Shown one piece after another: positions 16,021 to 24,560 of a stretch of DNA of 64,000 nt. Source of the DNA: Rhizobium sp. CFBP 8762. GTDB lineage: Bacteria > Pseudomonadota > Alphaproteobacteria > Rhizobiales > Rhizobiaceae. The notes beneath the pieces were generated by a model. The model saw only the letters and a list, made by a program, of their open reading frames with translations, did not search any database and was not told the origin of the DNA. The number at the start of each line of letters is the position of its first letter. Within the stretch, counting starts at the first letter, position 1. The position numbers were made by a program, and so were the translations under genes. Location of the stretch: assembly GCF_014841565.1 (NCBI RefSeq), contig NZ_JACYUD010000002.1:476628-540627 (forward strand), in the 5' to 3' direction.

Positions 16021-17154
16021 ATGTCTCAGAAACCCATATCCTTCTTTGTCCACCATCAGGGTCGCGGCCATGCCAACCGCACCATGGCGCTTGCCGAGCA
16101 TTTCTCCCGTGATCGTGCCGTTTCGGTTTTGACAGCCGGACCGGAGTTGTTCGACAAGCGCTCGCGGGATATTGAAGTCATTGCCCTGCCCAACATGATC
16201 GGCGCTGCCGTGCCCACGCAGGCACTGTTTGCCCAGCCGACACCGCAGGTCATGCATTGCGTTCCGCTTGGCGTAAGTGAGATGCGCCGTACGATGCGCA
16301 CGATCCTTGACCATCTGGACGACCGGGACGTGGGACTGTTCGTTGTGGATGTATCCTCCGAAATCGCGCTGATGTCGCGCATCGCCAGTGTGCCCTCGGT
16401 ACAGATCCGCATGCACGGTGAGCGTTCCGATATCGGCCATATCGGCTCCTACGAATCCAGCGTTGGTATGCTGGCCCCCTTTGACGAGCGGCTGGAGCAG
16501 GACGATTACCCCGCCTATCTGCGCGCCAAAACCTTTTATACGGGCGGCCTGTGCACCACGCGTGATGCCGTGGTTGATAAACAGGAGGCACGCCAGCGTC
16601 TGGGCCTCAACTCGGATCAGGAAATCATCGTAACGCTGACCGGGGGCGGCGGCAGCGGTACGCCTTACGCCCCGCTGACAGTTGCGGCGCGCGCCGCGCC
16701 CAATGCGCTGTGGCTGGTTCTGGGCCCCACGCACCGGGAGGGACACGAAACGGACTTTGCCAACCTACGCGAACTTGGCTGGGTCCCGAATGTCACCGAT
16801 TACCTTGCCGCTGCCGATATCGTGATTGCGTCCGCGGGCGATAACACCATTCACGAAGTTGCCCGCACCAAAGCCAGGCTGATCGTAATGCCGGAATGGC
16901 GGTATTTTGCCGAGCAGCATCGCAAGGCCGATGCGCTGGTGCAAATCGGTGCCGCTGTCAGCGCGCCCGCTTGGCCCGGTGACTTCAGCCAATGGCATGC
17001 TTTGCTGGATTCCGCCCGCGCCCTGGATGGCGCCGTAATCGGCACCCTGCACGACCCGAACGCTGCCGCCAAGGGTGCCGGTTGGCTGGAAACCCTGACT
17101 GACAGCTTATGGGCAGACGCCAAAACGGTCACCCCAGCGCTGCGCGTCGTGTAA
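16021..17154 (+). CDS. GT-B glycosyltransferase, MurG/GT28-like
   Basis: A 377-residue protein. The N-terminus ISFFVHHQGRGHANRTMALAEHF has the GxGHxxR motif of the MurG/UDP-glucuronosyltransferase-like superfamily. The C-terminal half carries IIVTLTGGGGSGTPYAPL and ADIVIASAGDNTIHEVARTKARLIVMPEWRYFAEQHRKADAL, the donor-binding loop with its Glu and Gln. It is the third gene of the plus-strand run and only 3 bases from the next. MurG itself is excluded because this copy lacks the cell-division gene context and differs in the N-terminal loop. Its donor is probably a UDP-sugar by family analogy. Confidence 0.78.
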   Translation: MSQKPISFFVHHQGRGHANRTMALAEHFSRDRAVSVLTAGPELFDKRSRDIEVIALPNMIGAAVPTQALFAQPTPQVMHCVPLGVSEMRRTMRTILDHLDDRDVGLFVVDVSSEIALMSRIASVPSVQIRMHGERSDIGHIGSYESSVGMLAPFDERLEQDDYPAYLRAKTFYTGGLCTTRDAVVDKQEARQRLGLNSDQEIIVTLTGGGGSGTPYAPLTVAARAAPNALWLVLGPTHREGHETDFANLRELGWVPNVTDYLAAADIVIASAGDNTIHEVARTKARLIVMPEWRYFAEQHRKADALVQIGAAVSAPAWPGDFSQWHALLDSARALDGAVIGTLHDPNAAAKGAGWLETLTDSLWADAKTVTPALRVV

Positions 17155-17157
17155 CCC

Positions 17158-17805
17158 GTGGCAACGCTCCTGACAGTGTTGAAGGGCGGCGGCCGCTACA
17201 CGCCGCTCTGGGTCGAGTATCTGAAAAACGGCGCTATGCGTCACGCTCGCGGTTTTGAGAGGATCGTTTGCCTGACCGATCTGGATTTCCAGATTGACGG
17301 GGTGGAGACCATACCCCTGAAACACGACTGGCCGATCTGGTGGTCCAAATTCGAGGCATTCCGCCCCGATATTGGCGGTGGCGTGAAAGTTCTCTGCGAT
17401 CTGGATACCGTATTTGCAGCCAATGCGAGCGCGCTGATTGCCAACGACATGGCGGCAATGGAAGATTATTTTCTGAAGGGCCGCCTTTCCACCGCGTTGA
17501 TGCGCTGGAAGGATGACGAATTGTGCTTCCTCTACGACACCTTCCGGGCGGACCCGCACCACTGGATGCAAGAAGGCTCCTGCGGTCCGGTTCCCAATTC
17601 AGTGCATGGCGATCAGGTGGTCGTTGACCATCTGCTGCGTCGTGACGGCAAACTGCCGCCGTTCTTTCAGCAACGCCATCCCGATCTTCTTGATTTCTAC
17701 GACGAAGAGCATACCGAATTTGGCCCCGTGCTGATCTTCATCGGCAAGTCCAAGCCGGACACGGCCAACGAGATGGTCCGCGCTCTTTGGCAAGGCCGAT
17801 CATAA
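17158..17805 (+). CDS. Putative GT-A fold glycosyltransferase, family unclear
   Basis: A 215-residue protein read from GTG (VATLLTVLKGGGRYTPLWVEYL). ERIVCLTDLDFQIDGVETIPLKHDWPIWWSKFEAF followed by VLCDLDTVFAAN, with a DxD at residues 81-83, is the layout of GT-A enzymes that act like glycogenin or GT8 proteins; the following GDQVVVDHLL echoes the acidic Asp-Gln motif of such enzymes. I do not recognise a named family. It is the last gene of the four-gene run starting with the SPS-like gene. The GTG is supported by its position 3 bases after the preceding stop (coupled translation); no good ATG exists downstream before the conserved region. Confidence 0.68.
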   Translation: MATLLTVLKGGGRYTPLWVEYLKNGAMRHARGFERIVCLTDLDFQIDGVETIPLKHDWPIWWSKFEAFRPDIGGGVKVLCDLDTVFAANASALIANDMAAMEDYFLKGRLSTALMRWKDDELCFLYDTFRADPHHWMQEGSCGPVPNSVHGDQVVVDHLLRRDGKLPPFFQQRHPDLLDFYDEEHTEFGPVLIFIGKSKPDTANEMVRALWQGRS

Positions 17806-17958
17806 ACCCATTCGGATCATATGCCGTACCGTTACAGTTCCGCCACAGTTTTCTCTGAATTGCGGCGGAATCTTGTTTTGCAATTGACTCATGTACGCCA
17901 ACGGACAATACCGGACTTGAACACTCATCTTTCCATAAAAAATGAGTGGAATTGTCTG

Positions 17959-17991
17959 GCATGCTCGGTTTGGCATGCCCTTTATAAAGGG
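17959..17991 (+). promoter_or_regulatory. Two adjacent palindromes over the ribosome site of the TonB receptor
   Basis: GGCATGC (17958-17964) recurs as GGCATGCC at 17972-17979, and the 14-base perfect palindrome CCCTTTATAAAGGG occupies 17978-17991. Its last AAAGGG is the ribosome site for the GTG at 17999. A folded RNA or a bound repressor here could block translation or transcription of the receptor. I found no TGA-N9-TCA RirA-type box or classical Fur box in this region. Confidence 0.4.
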
Positions 17992-17998
17992 TACACTT

Positions 17999-20155
17999 GT
18001 GGCGCGTAACGCAAACGATACAACAACTCTGTCCTTTGAGCCTGCACGCGTAGTGTCAGTGCGCAATAGAGCATTCTTGGGCCTTCTGCTTTCAACAACG
18101 GTTTTCGTTGCGGGTCCTGCCTTTGCCCAGTCCACCGAAGGTGAAGCAGCGACACTCGATACGATTTCCGTATCGGGTGAAAAGCCCTCGCCCGTTGGCC
18201 CGGACGCCACCATCGTTGCCAAGAACTCACTGACCAGCAGCAAGACCGATACGCCGCTGCTGGACGCACCCGCGTCAGTCTCCGTCGTGACCGAAAAAGA
18301 GCTGCGCCAGCGTGCAGTCACCAATCTTGACGAGGCGCTGTCCTACACGCCCGGTGTCGCCACGGATACGTACGGGTCCGACGACCGCTACGACCATTAT
18401 CTGATCCGTGGTTTCTACCAGACCACGAACGGCACCTACCGGGACGGTTTGCCAAAGCGTATACCGGTGTTTACCGACGCGAAGATCGAACCCTTTGGCA
18501 TGCAACGCATCGAGGTTCTGAAAGGCTCAAACTCAACCCTGTTCGGCCTGTCAGGTCCCGGCGGCATCGTCAACGCCATCACCAAGCAGCCGAAAGACCA
18601 GAAGTTTGGCGAGGTCTACACATCCTTTGGCGAGGACCATTTGGAAACCGGTGTGGATTTCGGAGGTCCGCTGGATGCGGAGGGATTGTGGTCTTACCGC
18701 CTGACCAGCAAATGGCAGAACGGCAATGCCGATATTGACCATACCAATGACGACCGGGTTTATATCGCACCGGCCATTACCTACAGCCCCAGCGACGATA
18801 CATCCTTCACACTGCTGACCGACTTCAACAAGCGCGACGGGTCCACCTCAAACAGTATTCCCTTCCGCTCAACGGTTAGCCCGGATACCTATGTCGGCGA
18901 GCCGGACTTCGATAAATTCAATACCATCGAGCGCAATATCGGCTACCAGTTCCGGCACGATTTCAACAATGGCCTGCAATTCCGCCAGAACGCGCGCTAC
19001 TCCACCACCGATCTGACCTATGAATCCGTTTATATCGGCAGCCCGGACCTCAGCGCAAACCGCAGCGCCTATGCTGTTTACGGCGATCTCAGCCGTTTCG
19101 CGATTGACAATCAACTTCAATACGATGTCAATTTTGGCCGGTTCGACAGCCGTACCCTGTTTGGCTTTGACTACACCAGCGACCGCAACAACGAGACGTT
19201 GGCGGTGGGATCGGCAGGCCCGATCAATGTCTACAACCCGGTTTATTGCGGGCGCGCTTGCGTCATTCTCGGTGCACCGTCTGCATCGGAAACCAACCTG
19301 ACCACGCGTGGCGTGTACCTCCAAGAGGAACTGACGCTGGATGAGCGCTGGATCCTGACCCTTGGCGGACGCTACGATCATGCCGAGTCCGAATCGATCA
19401 GCAGCGCAGGGACCTATCGGGCAACCGATACGGACTTTACCAAGCGTGCCGGCGTAACGTTCAAGGCAACGGAAGAGGTTTCGCTCTACGCAAACTACTC
19501 GGAGTCTTTCCTTCCCGTCGCTGCCAATCGCACCACATTTGTCGGCACGCCAAAACCGCAAACGGGCGAGCAGTATGAAATCGGTGCCAAGTACCAGCCC
19601 ATCGGTATCGATGCGCTGTTCACCGTAGCGCTGTTCGATCTGACCCAGTCCAATGTAACCCAGTGGAATGCCAGCTATACCCAGCAGTATCAGGTTGGTG
19701 AGATCAACAATCGCGGTATCGAGTTCGAGAGCAAGGTAGCCTTGAACGACAGTCTGAACGTAACCGCCGCCTATTCCTACTGGGATGCACAGATCAAGGA
19801 CAATGTTACCGCCAGCCTGATCGGCAAGCGCCCTGCCCGTGTTCCGCACCATCTGGCGCAATTGTGGGTGGATTACACCATCCCCGGTGAAGGCAAGATC
19901 GGTGATTTGACCTTGGGCGCGGGCGCACGCTTCTTTGGCGGCACGTTTGCCGATGATGCCAACAGCATCAAACTGCCATCCCGCACGGTCTTTGATGCTG
20001 TCGTCAACTACAAGGTTACCGACAACGTGGCGCTGGCGGTCAACGCGACCAACCTGTTCGACCGCAAATATGTCAGTCATGTCGATACGTTCGGCAACAC
20101 CGCCTACTACGGCGACCGCCGCACCGTGAAAGGTACGCTTCGCTATACCTGGTAA
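17999..20155 (+). CDS. TonB-dependent siderophore receptor (FhuA/FoxA-like)
   Basis: An outer-membrane receptor of about 718 residues that imports ferric siderophores using TonB energy. A signal peptide ends near FVAGPAFAQ; a TonB box (LDTISVSG) follows; the plug domain (DAPASVSVVTEKELRQRAVTNLDEALSYTPGV, YLIRGF, RIEVLKGSNSTLFGLSGPGGIVN) lies at about 80-210; the 22-strand barrel ends in RYTW with the terminal aromatic residue. There is no N-terminal signalling domain. GTG at 17999 is preferred because AAAGGG lies 7 bases before it; ATG 17942 would add 19 residues with no ribosome site. The hydroxamate-type preference is inference. It is single, convergent with an AraC gene. Confidence 0.9.
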   Translation: MARNANDTTTLSFEPARVVSVRNRAFLGLLLSTTVFVAGPAFAQSTEGEAATLDTISVSGEKPSPVGPDATIVAKNSLTSSKTDTPLLDAPASVSVVTEKELRQRAVTNLDEALSYTPGVATDTYGSDDRYDHYLIRGFYQTTNGTYRDGLPKRIPVFTDAKIEPFGMQRIEVLKGSNSTLFGLSGPGGIVNAITKQPKDQKFGEVYTSFGEDHLETGVDFGGPLDAEGLWSYRLTSKWQNGNADIDHTNDDRVYIAPAITYSPSDDTSFTLLTDFNKRDGSTSNSIPFRSTVSPDTYVGEPDFDKFNTIERNIGYQFRHDFNNGLQFRQNARYSTTDLTYESVYIGSPDLSANRSAYAVYGDLSRFAIDNQLQYDVNFGRFDSRTLFGFDYTSDRNNETLAVGSAGPINVYNPVYCGRACVILGAPSASETNLTTRGVYLQEELTLDERWILTLGGRYDHAESESISSAGTYRATDTDFTKRAGVTFKATEEVSLYANYSESFLPVAANRTTFVGTPKPQTGEQYEIGAKYQPIGIDALFTVALFDLTQSNVTQWNASYTQQYQVGEINNRGIEFESKVALNDSLNVTAAYSYWDAQIKDNVTASLIGKRPARVPHHLAQLWVDYTIPGEGKIGDLTLGAGARFFGGTFADDANSIKLPSRTVFDAVVNYKVTDNVALAVNATNLFDRKYVSHVDTFGNTAYYGDRRTVKGTLRYTW

Positions 20156-20166
20156 AATCAAAACGC

Positions 20167-20199
20167 CTGCGGCTGTGTGAACACGTCACTCAGCCGCAG
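20167..20199. terminator. Bidirectional hairpin between TonB receptor and AraC gene
   Basis: CTGCGGCTG (20167-20175) pairs perfectly with CAGCCGCAG (20191-20199). The right arm overlaps the last codons of the AraC gene; AAATTTGTTG follows on the plus strand. Confidence 0.55.
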
Positions 20200-21179
20200 A
20201 AATTTGTTGCCAGGTCCCCCGTAGCCGGCTTCGTTTTGTCGCGAAACTGGCTCGGTGGCGCACCCATGATCCGCTTGAAAGCACGGCTGAAAGAGGCATC
20301 GGACTCGTAGCCAAGCTGCTCAGCGACAACCGACACCCGTGCGCCCTCGCGCAGCCATTGGTGGGCGCGCGTCATGCGGGTGCGTGCCACATATCGCGCA
20401 GGCGTTTCGCCCACAAGTGCCGCGAAACGCTGGGCGAAACCGGAACGGGACGCGCCCATCCGTTCGGCCAGTTCGTCCACGGTCCAGTCCCGCTCCGGTT
20501 CCAGATGGATGGCCGCCAGAACACGTCCGATTTGCGGATTGCGCACCGCCGCAAGCCAACCGCTCGAATCACCGCACCCATGCTCCACCCATGTGCGGAT
20601 CAGCGTGGCTGTCAGCACATCCGCAAGCCGCGTCAGAATGCCTCCTGCGCCCACACGGTCCATCTCCACCTCGCGCGCCATCGCATCCAGCAGGTGGGGA
20701 ATAGCAGGTTCGTTGACTGCCAGATCGCTGGTGCGCAGAACCTCCGGCATCATTTGCAGCAGCGGATGCATCCGGTCGACATTGAAGGACATGGAGCCGA
20801 AGAACAGCAAGGTTTTGCCGTTGGTCTCAGCGCATTCCAGATCGAATATCCCGTCACAAACAGATTTTCGGCCATACTGCTCGAATGGAAGAGGCGGCAC
20901 GCCGGGTCGGCTGGCCAGCACATGCGCATCCCCACGTGGCAGCAGCAGCGCATCACCGGTTCGCAACTCCATCCATTCGCCGGAAGGCGTCTGCAACCAG
21001 CACTGCCCTGCCGCCACGAAGTGAAACCGCGCCTGCTCATGGGCCGCAAAGGCCGTTGCCCATGGGTCGCAAGGCTGGCATCGGCCATACTCGATACCGT
21101 CGAGCCTCAGCCCGCGCAGCATTTCGCTAAGTGGATCAGCGACAGAGCGCGGGAGCGTTTTGGACGAATCGTCAAGCAT
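20190..21179 (-). CDS. AraC family transcriptional regulator with cupin sensor domain
   Basis: About 329 residues. The N-terminal cupin_6-like domain contains WATAFAAHEQARFHFVAAGQCWLQTPSGEWMELRTGDALLLPRGDAHVLAS; the C-terminal 100 residues hold two helix-turn-helix units (WTVDELAERMGASRSGFAQRFAALVGETPARYVARTRMTRAHQWLREG, then VSVVAEQLGYESDASFSRAFKRIMGAPPSQFR). This architecture is common for regulators divergent from the exporter or enzyme they control, here the MFS gene at 21299, about 120 bases away. No strong ribosome site decides the start; ATG 21179 is used, GTG 21215 would add 12 residues. The effector is unknown. Confidence 0.87.
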   Translation of the reverse strand: MLDDSSKTLPRSVADPLSEMLRGLRLDGIEYGRCQPCDPWATAFAAHEQARFHFVAAGQCWLQTPSGEWMELRTGDALLLPRGDAHVLASRPGVPPLPFEQYGRKSVCDGIFDLECAETNGKTLLFFGSMSFNVDRMHPLLQMMPEVLRTSDLAVNEPAIPHLLDAMAREVEMDRVGAGGILTRLADVLTATLIRTWVEHGCGDSSGWLAAVRNPQIGRVLAAIHLEPERDWTVDELAERMGASRSGFAQRFAALVGETPARYVARTRMTRAHQWLREGARVSVVAEQLGYESDASFSRAFKRIMGAPPSQFRDKTKPATGDLATNFCG

Positions 21180-21298
21180 TCTGGATTTATTAGCATAGAA
21201 ACGCCAATCCGTCACGCTTAAGTTACGGCTGAAGATAAACTCTGCAGTATCCGAAGTCTCCCAATTCGGACCAATGCGGGGACCCCAAGGAGATGGGC

Positions 21299-22489
21299 AT
21301 GACAGATAGTGTAATGAATGAACCTCAGGTGTTTGAGGACGTGATAGAAAGCAAGGCCGCGTGGGGCGCAGTCGTCTCGCTGTCGCTCGGTGTTTTTGGT
21401 CTGGTAACGGCTGAGTTTTTGCCCATTAGCCTGTTGACCCCCATGTCGCAGGATCTTGGCATCAGCACCGGTATCGCCGGACAATCCGTAACCATGACCG
21501 CCGTGGTGGCTGCATTCGCTGGGCCCGGCGTGGTGATCGGCACGCGCAACATTGACCGGCGCTGGACACTGCTGGCATTGACGACGATGCTGATCATATC
21601 CAGCCTGCTGGCCAGCTTTGCCCACAGTCTCACGCCCCTGTTAATTTCGCGCGTGCTGCTGGGCATCGGTCTCGGCGGGTTCTGGGCCATGTCGGCGGCG
21701 TTGGCGATGCGGTTGGTGCCACCACGCCTCATGCCTCGTGCCATGGCGGTGATACTCACCGGCGTATCGGTCGCCACCGTCAGCGCGGCACCGGTTGGCG
21801 CATGGATTGGCGCAACGCTCGGCTGGCGTGCTGCTTTCACCATATCCGCTGGTCTTGGCGTTCTGGCGCTCGCGGTACAGGCCGCAACCATGCCCGCACT
21901 GGCACCCAAAGGGTCTGCCGGACTGAGCACTTTTGCGGTGCTGCTACGGCGGCCCAAAATCCAGTTGGCGCTTCTCACGACCCTGCTCGTCGTTGCAGGG
22001 CATTTCGCCGGTTTTACCTACATTCGGCCGTTTCTGGAGCAGGTTCCAAAACTGGGTGTTGAGGCTATCTCGCTCGTTCTTCTGGCTTTCGGCATCGGTG
22101 GCTTTTTTGGCAATCTTGCCGGTGGCATTGTATCGGAGCGCAGCACCACGTTGTCGCTTAGCCTCGGCGCGTTGTTGATCAGCGTCACAGCCTTTGCACT
22201 GGTTCTGGGCGGCGCAACACTGTTTATTGCGGCCTTGGCTGTGACAGTTTGGGGCTTTGGTTTTGGTGCCGTGCCTGTCAGTGCGCAAAGCCTGATTACC
22301 CGCGCTGCACCCGATGAGGCCGAAAGCGCCGGTGCCCTGCTGCTGACAACCTTTCAGATCGCGATTTCCAGCGGTGCTGTTCTCGGCGGCATGTTGATCG
22401 AGTTTCAGGGGCCGGTCGGCGTCTTCGTCTTTTCCGGTATCACAGCGGCTTCGGGTGCGCTGCTCATTGCCAGTTCAAAAAACGCCTGA
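21299..22489 (+). CDS. MFS transporter, DHA1-type efflux protein (AraJ/YdhP-like)
   Basis: A 396-residue, 12-helix inner-membrane exporter. The first helix region GAVVSLSLGVFGLVTAEFLPISLLTPMSQDLGISTGIAGQSVTMTAVVAAFAGP matches the sugar-efflux/drug:H+ antiporter-1 branch that includes AraJ and chloramphenicol-resistance-like carriers. AAGGAG (21288-21293) is well spaced from ATG 21299; the ATG at 21293 overlaps that site and is unlikely to be used. It is divergent from the AraC regulator, which probably controls it. It is followed by a compound palindromic repeat. The substrate is unknown. Confidence 0.86.
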   Translation: MTDSVMNEPQVFEDVIESKAAWGAVVSLSLGVFGLVTAEFLPISLLTPMSQDLGISTGIAGQSVTMTAVVAAFAGPGVVIGTRNIDRRWTLLALTTMLIISSLLASFAHSLTPLLISRVLLGIGLGGFWAMSAALAMRLVPPRLMPRAMAVILTGVSVATVSAAPVGAWIGATLGWRAAFTISAGLGVLALAVQAATMPALAPKGSAGLSTFAVLLRRPKIQLALLTTLLVVAGHFAGFTYIRPFLEQVPKLGVEAISLVLLAFGIGGFFGNLAGGIVSERSTTLSLSLGALLISVTAFALVLGGATLFIAALAVTVWGFGFGAVPVSAQSLITRAAPDEAESAGALLLTTFQIAISSGAVLGGMLIEFQGPVGVFVFSGITAASGALLIASSKNA

Positions 22490-22494
22490 CACCC

Positions 22495-22598
22495 CTGCAT
22501 AATTCTTTAAATCGGCGCCGATCTAAAGATAAAATTATGCAGAATTTTGAAGTGCTACAGCGTCCTTTGCGCGTCATGTTTGACGCGTGGCGCTGTAG
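22495..22598. repeat. Compound palindromic intergenic repeat (two hairpins)
   Basis: Hairpin one has arms CTGCATAATT (22495-22504) and AATTATGCAG (22533-22542) with an inner TAAATCGG/CCGAT match. Hairpin two has arms CTACAGCG (22555-22562) and CGCTGTAG (22591-22598) enclosing CGCGTCA/TGACGCG. A decayed relative lies at 31811-31880 after the M24 peptidase gene. Both copies sit downstream of coding sequence, so they may act as terminators or RNA-stabilising elements. Confidence 0.6.
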
Positions 22599-22607
22599 TG
22601 GCGCGGG

Positions 22608-23747
22608 CTATAGCAGTCCGCGCCCTGCCAGATTGCGCATCAGCTGCGTCACGCCAAACGTCCATGGTGCGCACTCAGTCGACAACAAAACCCGGTTGGA
22701 CAGCGCGCCGAGTTGCGCGTTGGAAATTGTCACCCGGTCGCCAATCTTGTGGGTAAAGCCCTGCCCCGGCACGTCTCGGTCCTCCGTCGGGGCAAACAGC
22801 GTGCCCATGAACAGCATGAAACCATCAGGATACTGATGGTGCCGGCCAATGGTCTGCGCGACGAGATCTAGCGGATCCCTGCTGATTTCGCGCATGGAGC
22901 TTTTGCCGTTCAGTACATAGCCGTCCTCGCCGGCAATCGTCAGGTCGAGTTCCGCAGTGCGCACATCGTCAATCGTGTAGCTGTCGTCAAACAGACGAAT
23001 GAACGGCCCGATGGCGCAGGACGCATTGTTGTCCTTCGCCTTGCCGAGTAGCAGCGCGGAGCGACCCTCGACATCGCGCAGGTTCACATCGTTGCCAAGC
23101 GTTGCACCCTTGACCGTGCCTTTGCTGTCCACAGCCAGCACCACCTCCGGCTCGGGATTGTTCCAGCGGGATACCGGATGCAGACCTACATCATCTCCAT
23201 GCCCGACCGATGACAGCACAGGGGCCTTCGTGAACACTTCCGCATCCGGCCCGATGCCCACTTCCAGATATTGCGACCAAACTCCGACATCGATCAAGGC
23301 TGTCTTGACCTTTTCCGCTTCCGGCGATCCCGCTTTGAGGTCGCGCAGGCTATCACCGATAATGGCGGTAACCTTACCGCGGATATCGCGGGCAAGATCC
23401 GGATTGCCTGCCGCCCGCTCCTCAATGACGCGCTCGATCATGGAGCGGGCAAAGGTTACGCCGCAGGCTTTCACGGCTTGAAGATCATTGGGCGCAAGCA
23501 GCCGCAGCGGCGCCTCGGCACCCGCCGCCAGAAGCGATTGCAGCGATCCCAACGTTGTGCCGGGCGCATTGCGGGCATAGTCCACCGCATCGTCGCGCTC
23601 GATCAGGTCGCTCATCGTGGCTGTCTGACTGGCGGTGATATCGACCACATTGCCATGGCGCAGCGCGACCAGCACCGGGCCAATGCCCGCCTGCCATACC
23701 CTTCCCACGAAGGTTCCCGTTGCAAAGACTGCTTGATCAATCGTCAT
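22608..23747 (-). CDS. Fumarylacetoacetate (FAA) hydrolase family protein
   Basis: A 379-residue cytoplasmic enzyme. The C-terminal FAH fold has metal-binding acidic residues around GIGPDAEVFTKAPVLSSVG, WNNPEPEVVLAVDSKG (the E-x-E pair), and ATLGNDVNLRDVEGRSALLLGKAKDNNASCAIGPF. Family members hydrolyse C-C bonds of acyl-pyruvates or dehydrate sugar acids. This 380-residue type with an extended N-terminus is often found in sugar-acid catabolic clusters. ATG 23747 is chosen for its GGGAGAA ribosome site; an upstream ATG at 23894 would lie inside the enoyl-CoA hydratase gene. It is third in a minus-strand operon after the CoA-transferase and hydratase. Confidence 0.82.
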   Translation of the reverse strand: MTIDQAVFATGTFVGRVWQAGIGPVLVALRHGNVVDITASQTATMSDLIERDDAVDYARNAPGTTLGSLQSLLAAGAEAPLRLLAPNDLQAVKACGVTFARSMIERVIEERAAGNPDLARDIRGKVTAIIGDSLRDLKAGSPEAEKVKTALIDVGVWSQYLEVGIGPDAEVFTKAPVLSSVGHGDDVGLHPVSRWNNPEPEVVLAVDSKGTVKGATLGNDVNLRDVEGRSALLLGKAKDNNASCAIGPFIRLFDDSYTIDDVRTAELDLTIAGEDGYVLNGKSSMREISRDPLDLVAQTIGRHHQYPDGFMLFMGTLFAPTEDRDVPGQGFTHKIGDRVTISNAQLGALSNRVLLSTECAPWTFGVTQLMRNLAGRGLL

Positions 23748-23787
23748 GGTGCTGTTCTCCCTCTCTGCCCCGTCTTGTAACCATGTT

Positions 23788-24558
23788 TCAGCGTCGCTGA
23801 AACACTGGTGGCCTTTTTTCTTTGAACGCCGCCCGCCCCTCGGCCGCGTCCGCCGTTGCAAAGCAGATGGTTTGTAAATCCCGCTCATAGGCAATGGCTT
23901 TTTCCAATGGCATGGATAGGGCAGCTTGCAGGTTCAGCTTTGCCGTTTCGGCGGCGATGGGCGCACGCGACGCAATGATGGTGGCCAGTTCCCGCGCCCG
24001 GGTCAAAAGCGCTTCCGGCGCGACGATTTCGCTGATCAGGCCCCAGTCCAGGGCTTTGCGGGCGGGTATGGCATCCCCAGTCATCAACATCAGCGCGGCA
24101 TTGGACGCGCCGATGGAGTGGCAGAGATGGGCTGCCATGCCGCCGCCGCCAATCCAGCCAAGTTTGATTTCCGGTGCAGCAAATTGCGCTGTTTCCGCCG
24201 CAATGCGGATATCGCAGGACATGGCCGTTTCCAGCCCGCCACCCAGCGCATAGCCGTTGACAGCGCAAATGGTTGGCTTCAACAGCGCGCGAAACGCATC
24301 GCAATAATCGGGCCGATTGCGAAACTCCCAAGGGGTGCGATAGGTGTCAAGTTCGGCAATATCGGAGCCCGCACAAAAGGCACGCTCGCCAGCGCCAGTC
24401 AGGATGACACACCGTATGCTGTCGCTGTCGTTACAGGTCTGAACTGCCGCAACAATGGCCTTCGCCATGTCCGGCGTCACGGCATTCAGCTTCTGGGGAC
24501 GGTTGAGTGTGATGGTGGCAATGGCACCATCGATTTCAAACAGAATGTCGTCGGTCAT
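23788..24558 (-). CDS. Enoyl-CoA hydratase/isomerase family protein
   Basis: A 256-residue crotonase-fold enzyme. Oxyanion-hole motifs are GAGERAFCAGSDIAEL (about 55-70) and NGYALGGGLETAMSCDIRIAAETAQFAAPEIKLGWIGGGG (about 100-140); the Glu in PEIKLG is the usual acid/base position. It adds water to, or isomerises, an acyl-CoA. It starts 2 bases after the CoA-transferase stop, so the two act in sequence: CoA activation, then hydration. The third gene, FAA hydrolase, could cleave or dehydrate the product. Which acid is degraded is unknown. Confidence 0.87.
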   Translation of the reverse strand: MTDDILFEIDGAIATITLNRPQKLNAVTPDMAKAIVAAVQTCNDSDSIRCVILTGAGERAFCAGSDIAELDTYRTPWEFRNRPDYCDAFRALLKPTICAVNGYALGGGLETAMSCDIRIAAETAQFAAPEIKLGWIGGGGMAAHLCHSIGASNAALMLMTGDAIPARKALDWGLISEIVAPEALLTRARELATIIASRAPIAAETAKLNLQAALSMPLEKAIAYERDLQTICFATADAAEGRAAFKEKRPPVFQRR

Positions 24559-24560
24559 GG

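Noticed and set aside
17806-17998. Fur, Irr or RirA site upstream of the siderophore receptor
   Set aside because: I looked for TGA-N9-TCA and ATAAT-type repeats and found none.
17821-18009. Small frame of 62 codons before the TonB receptor
   Set aside because: No ribosome site, overlaps the receptor start and palindromes, and no recognisable composition.
18869-20161. Antisense open frame of about 430 codons opposite the TonB receptor
   Set aside because: No ribosome site or family motif; the receptor in the other strand is clear.
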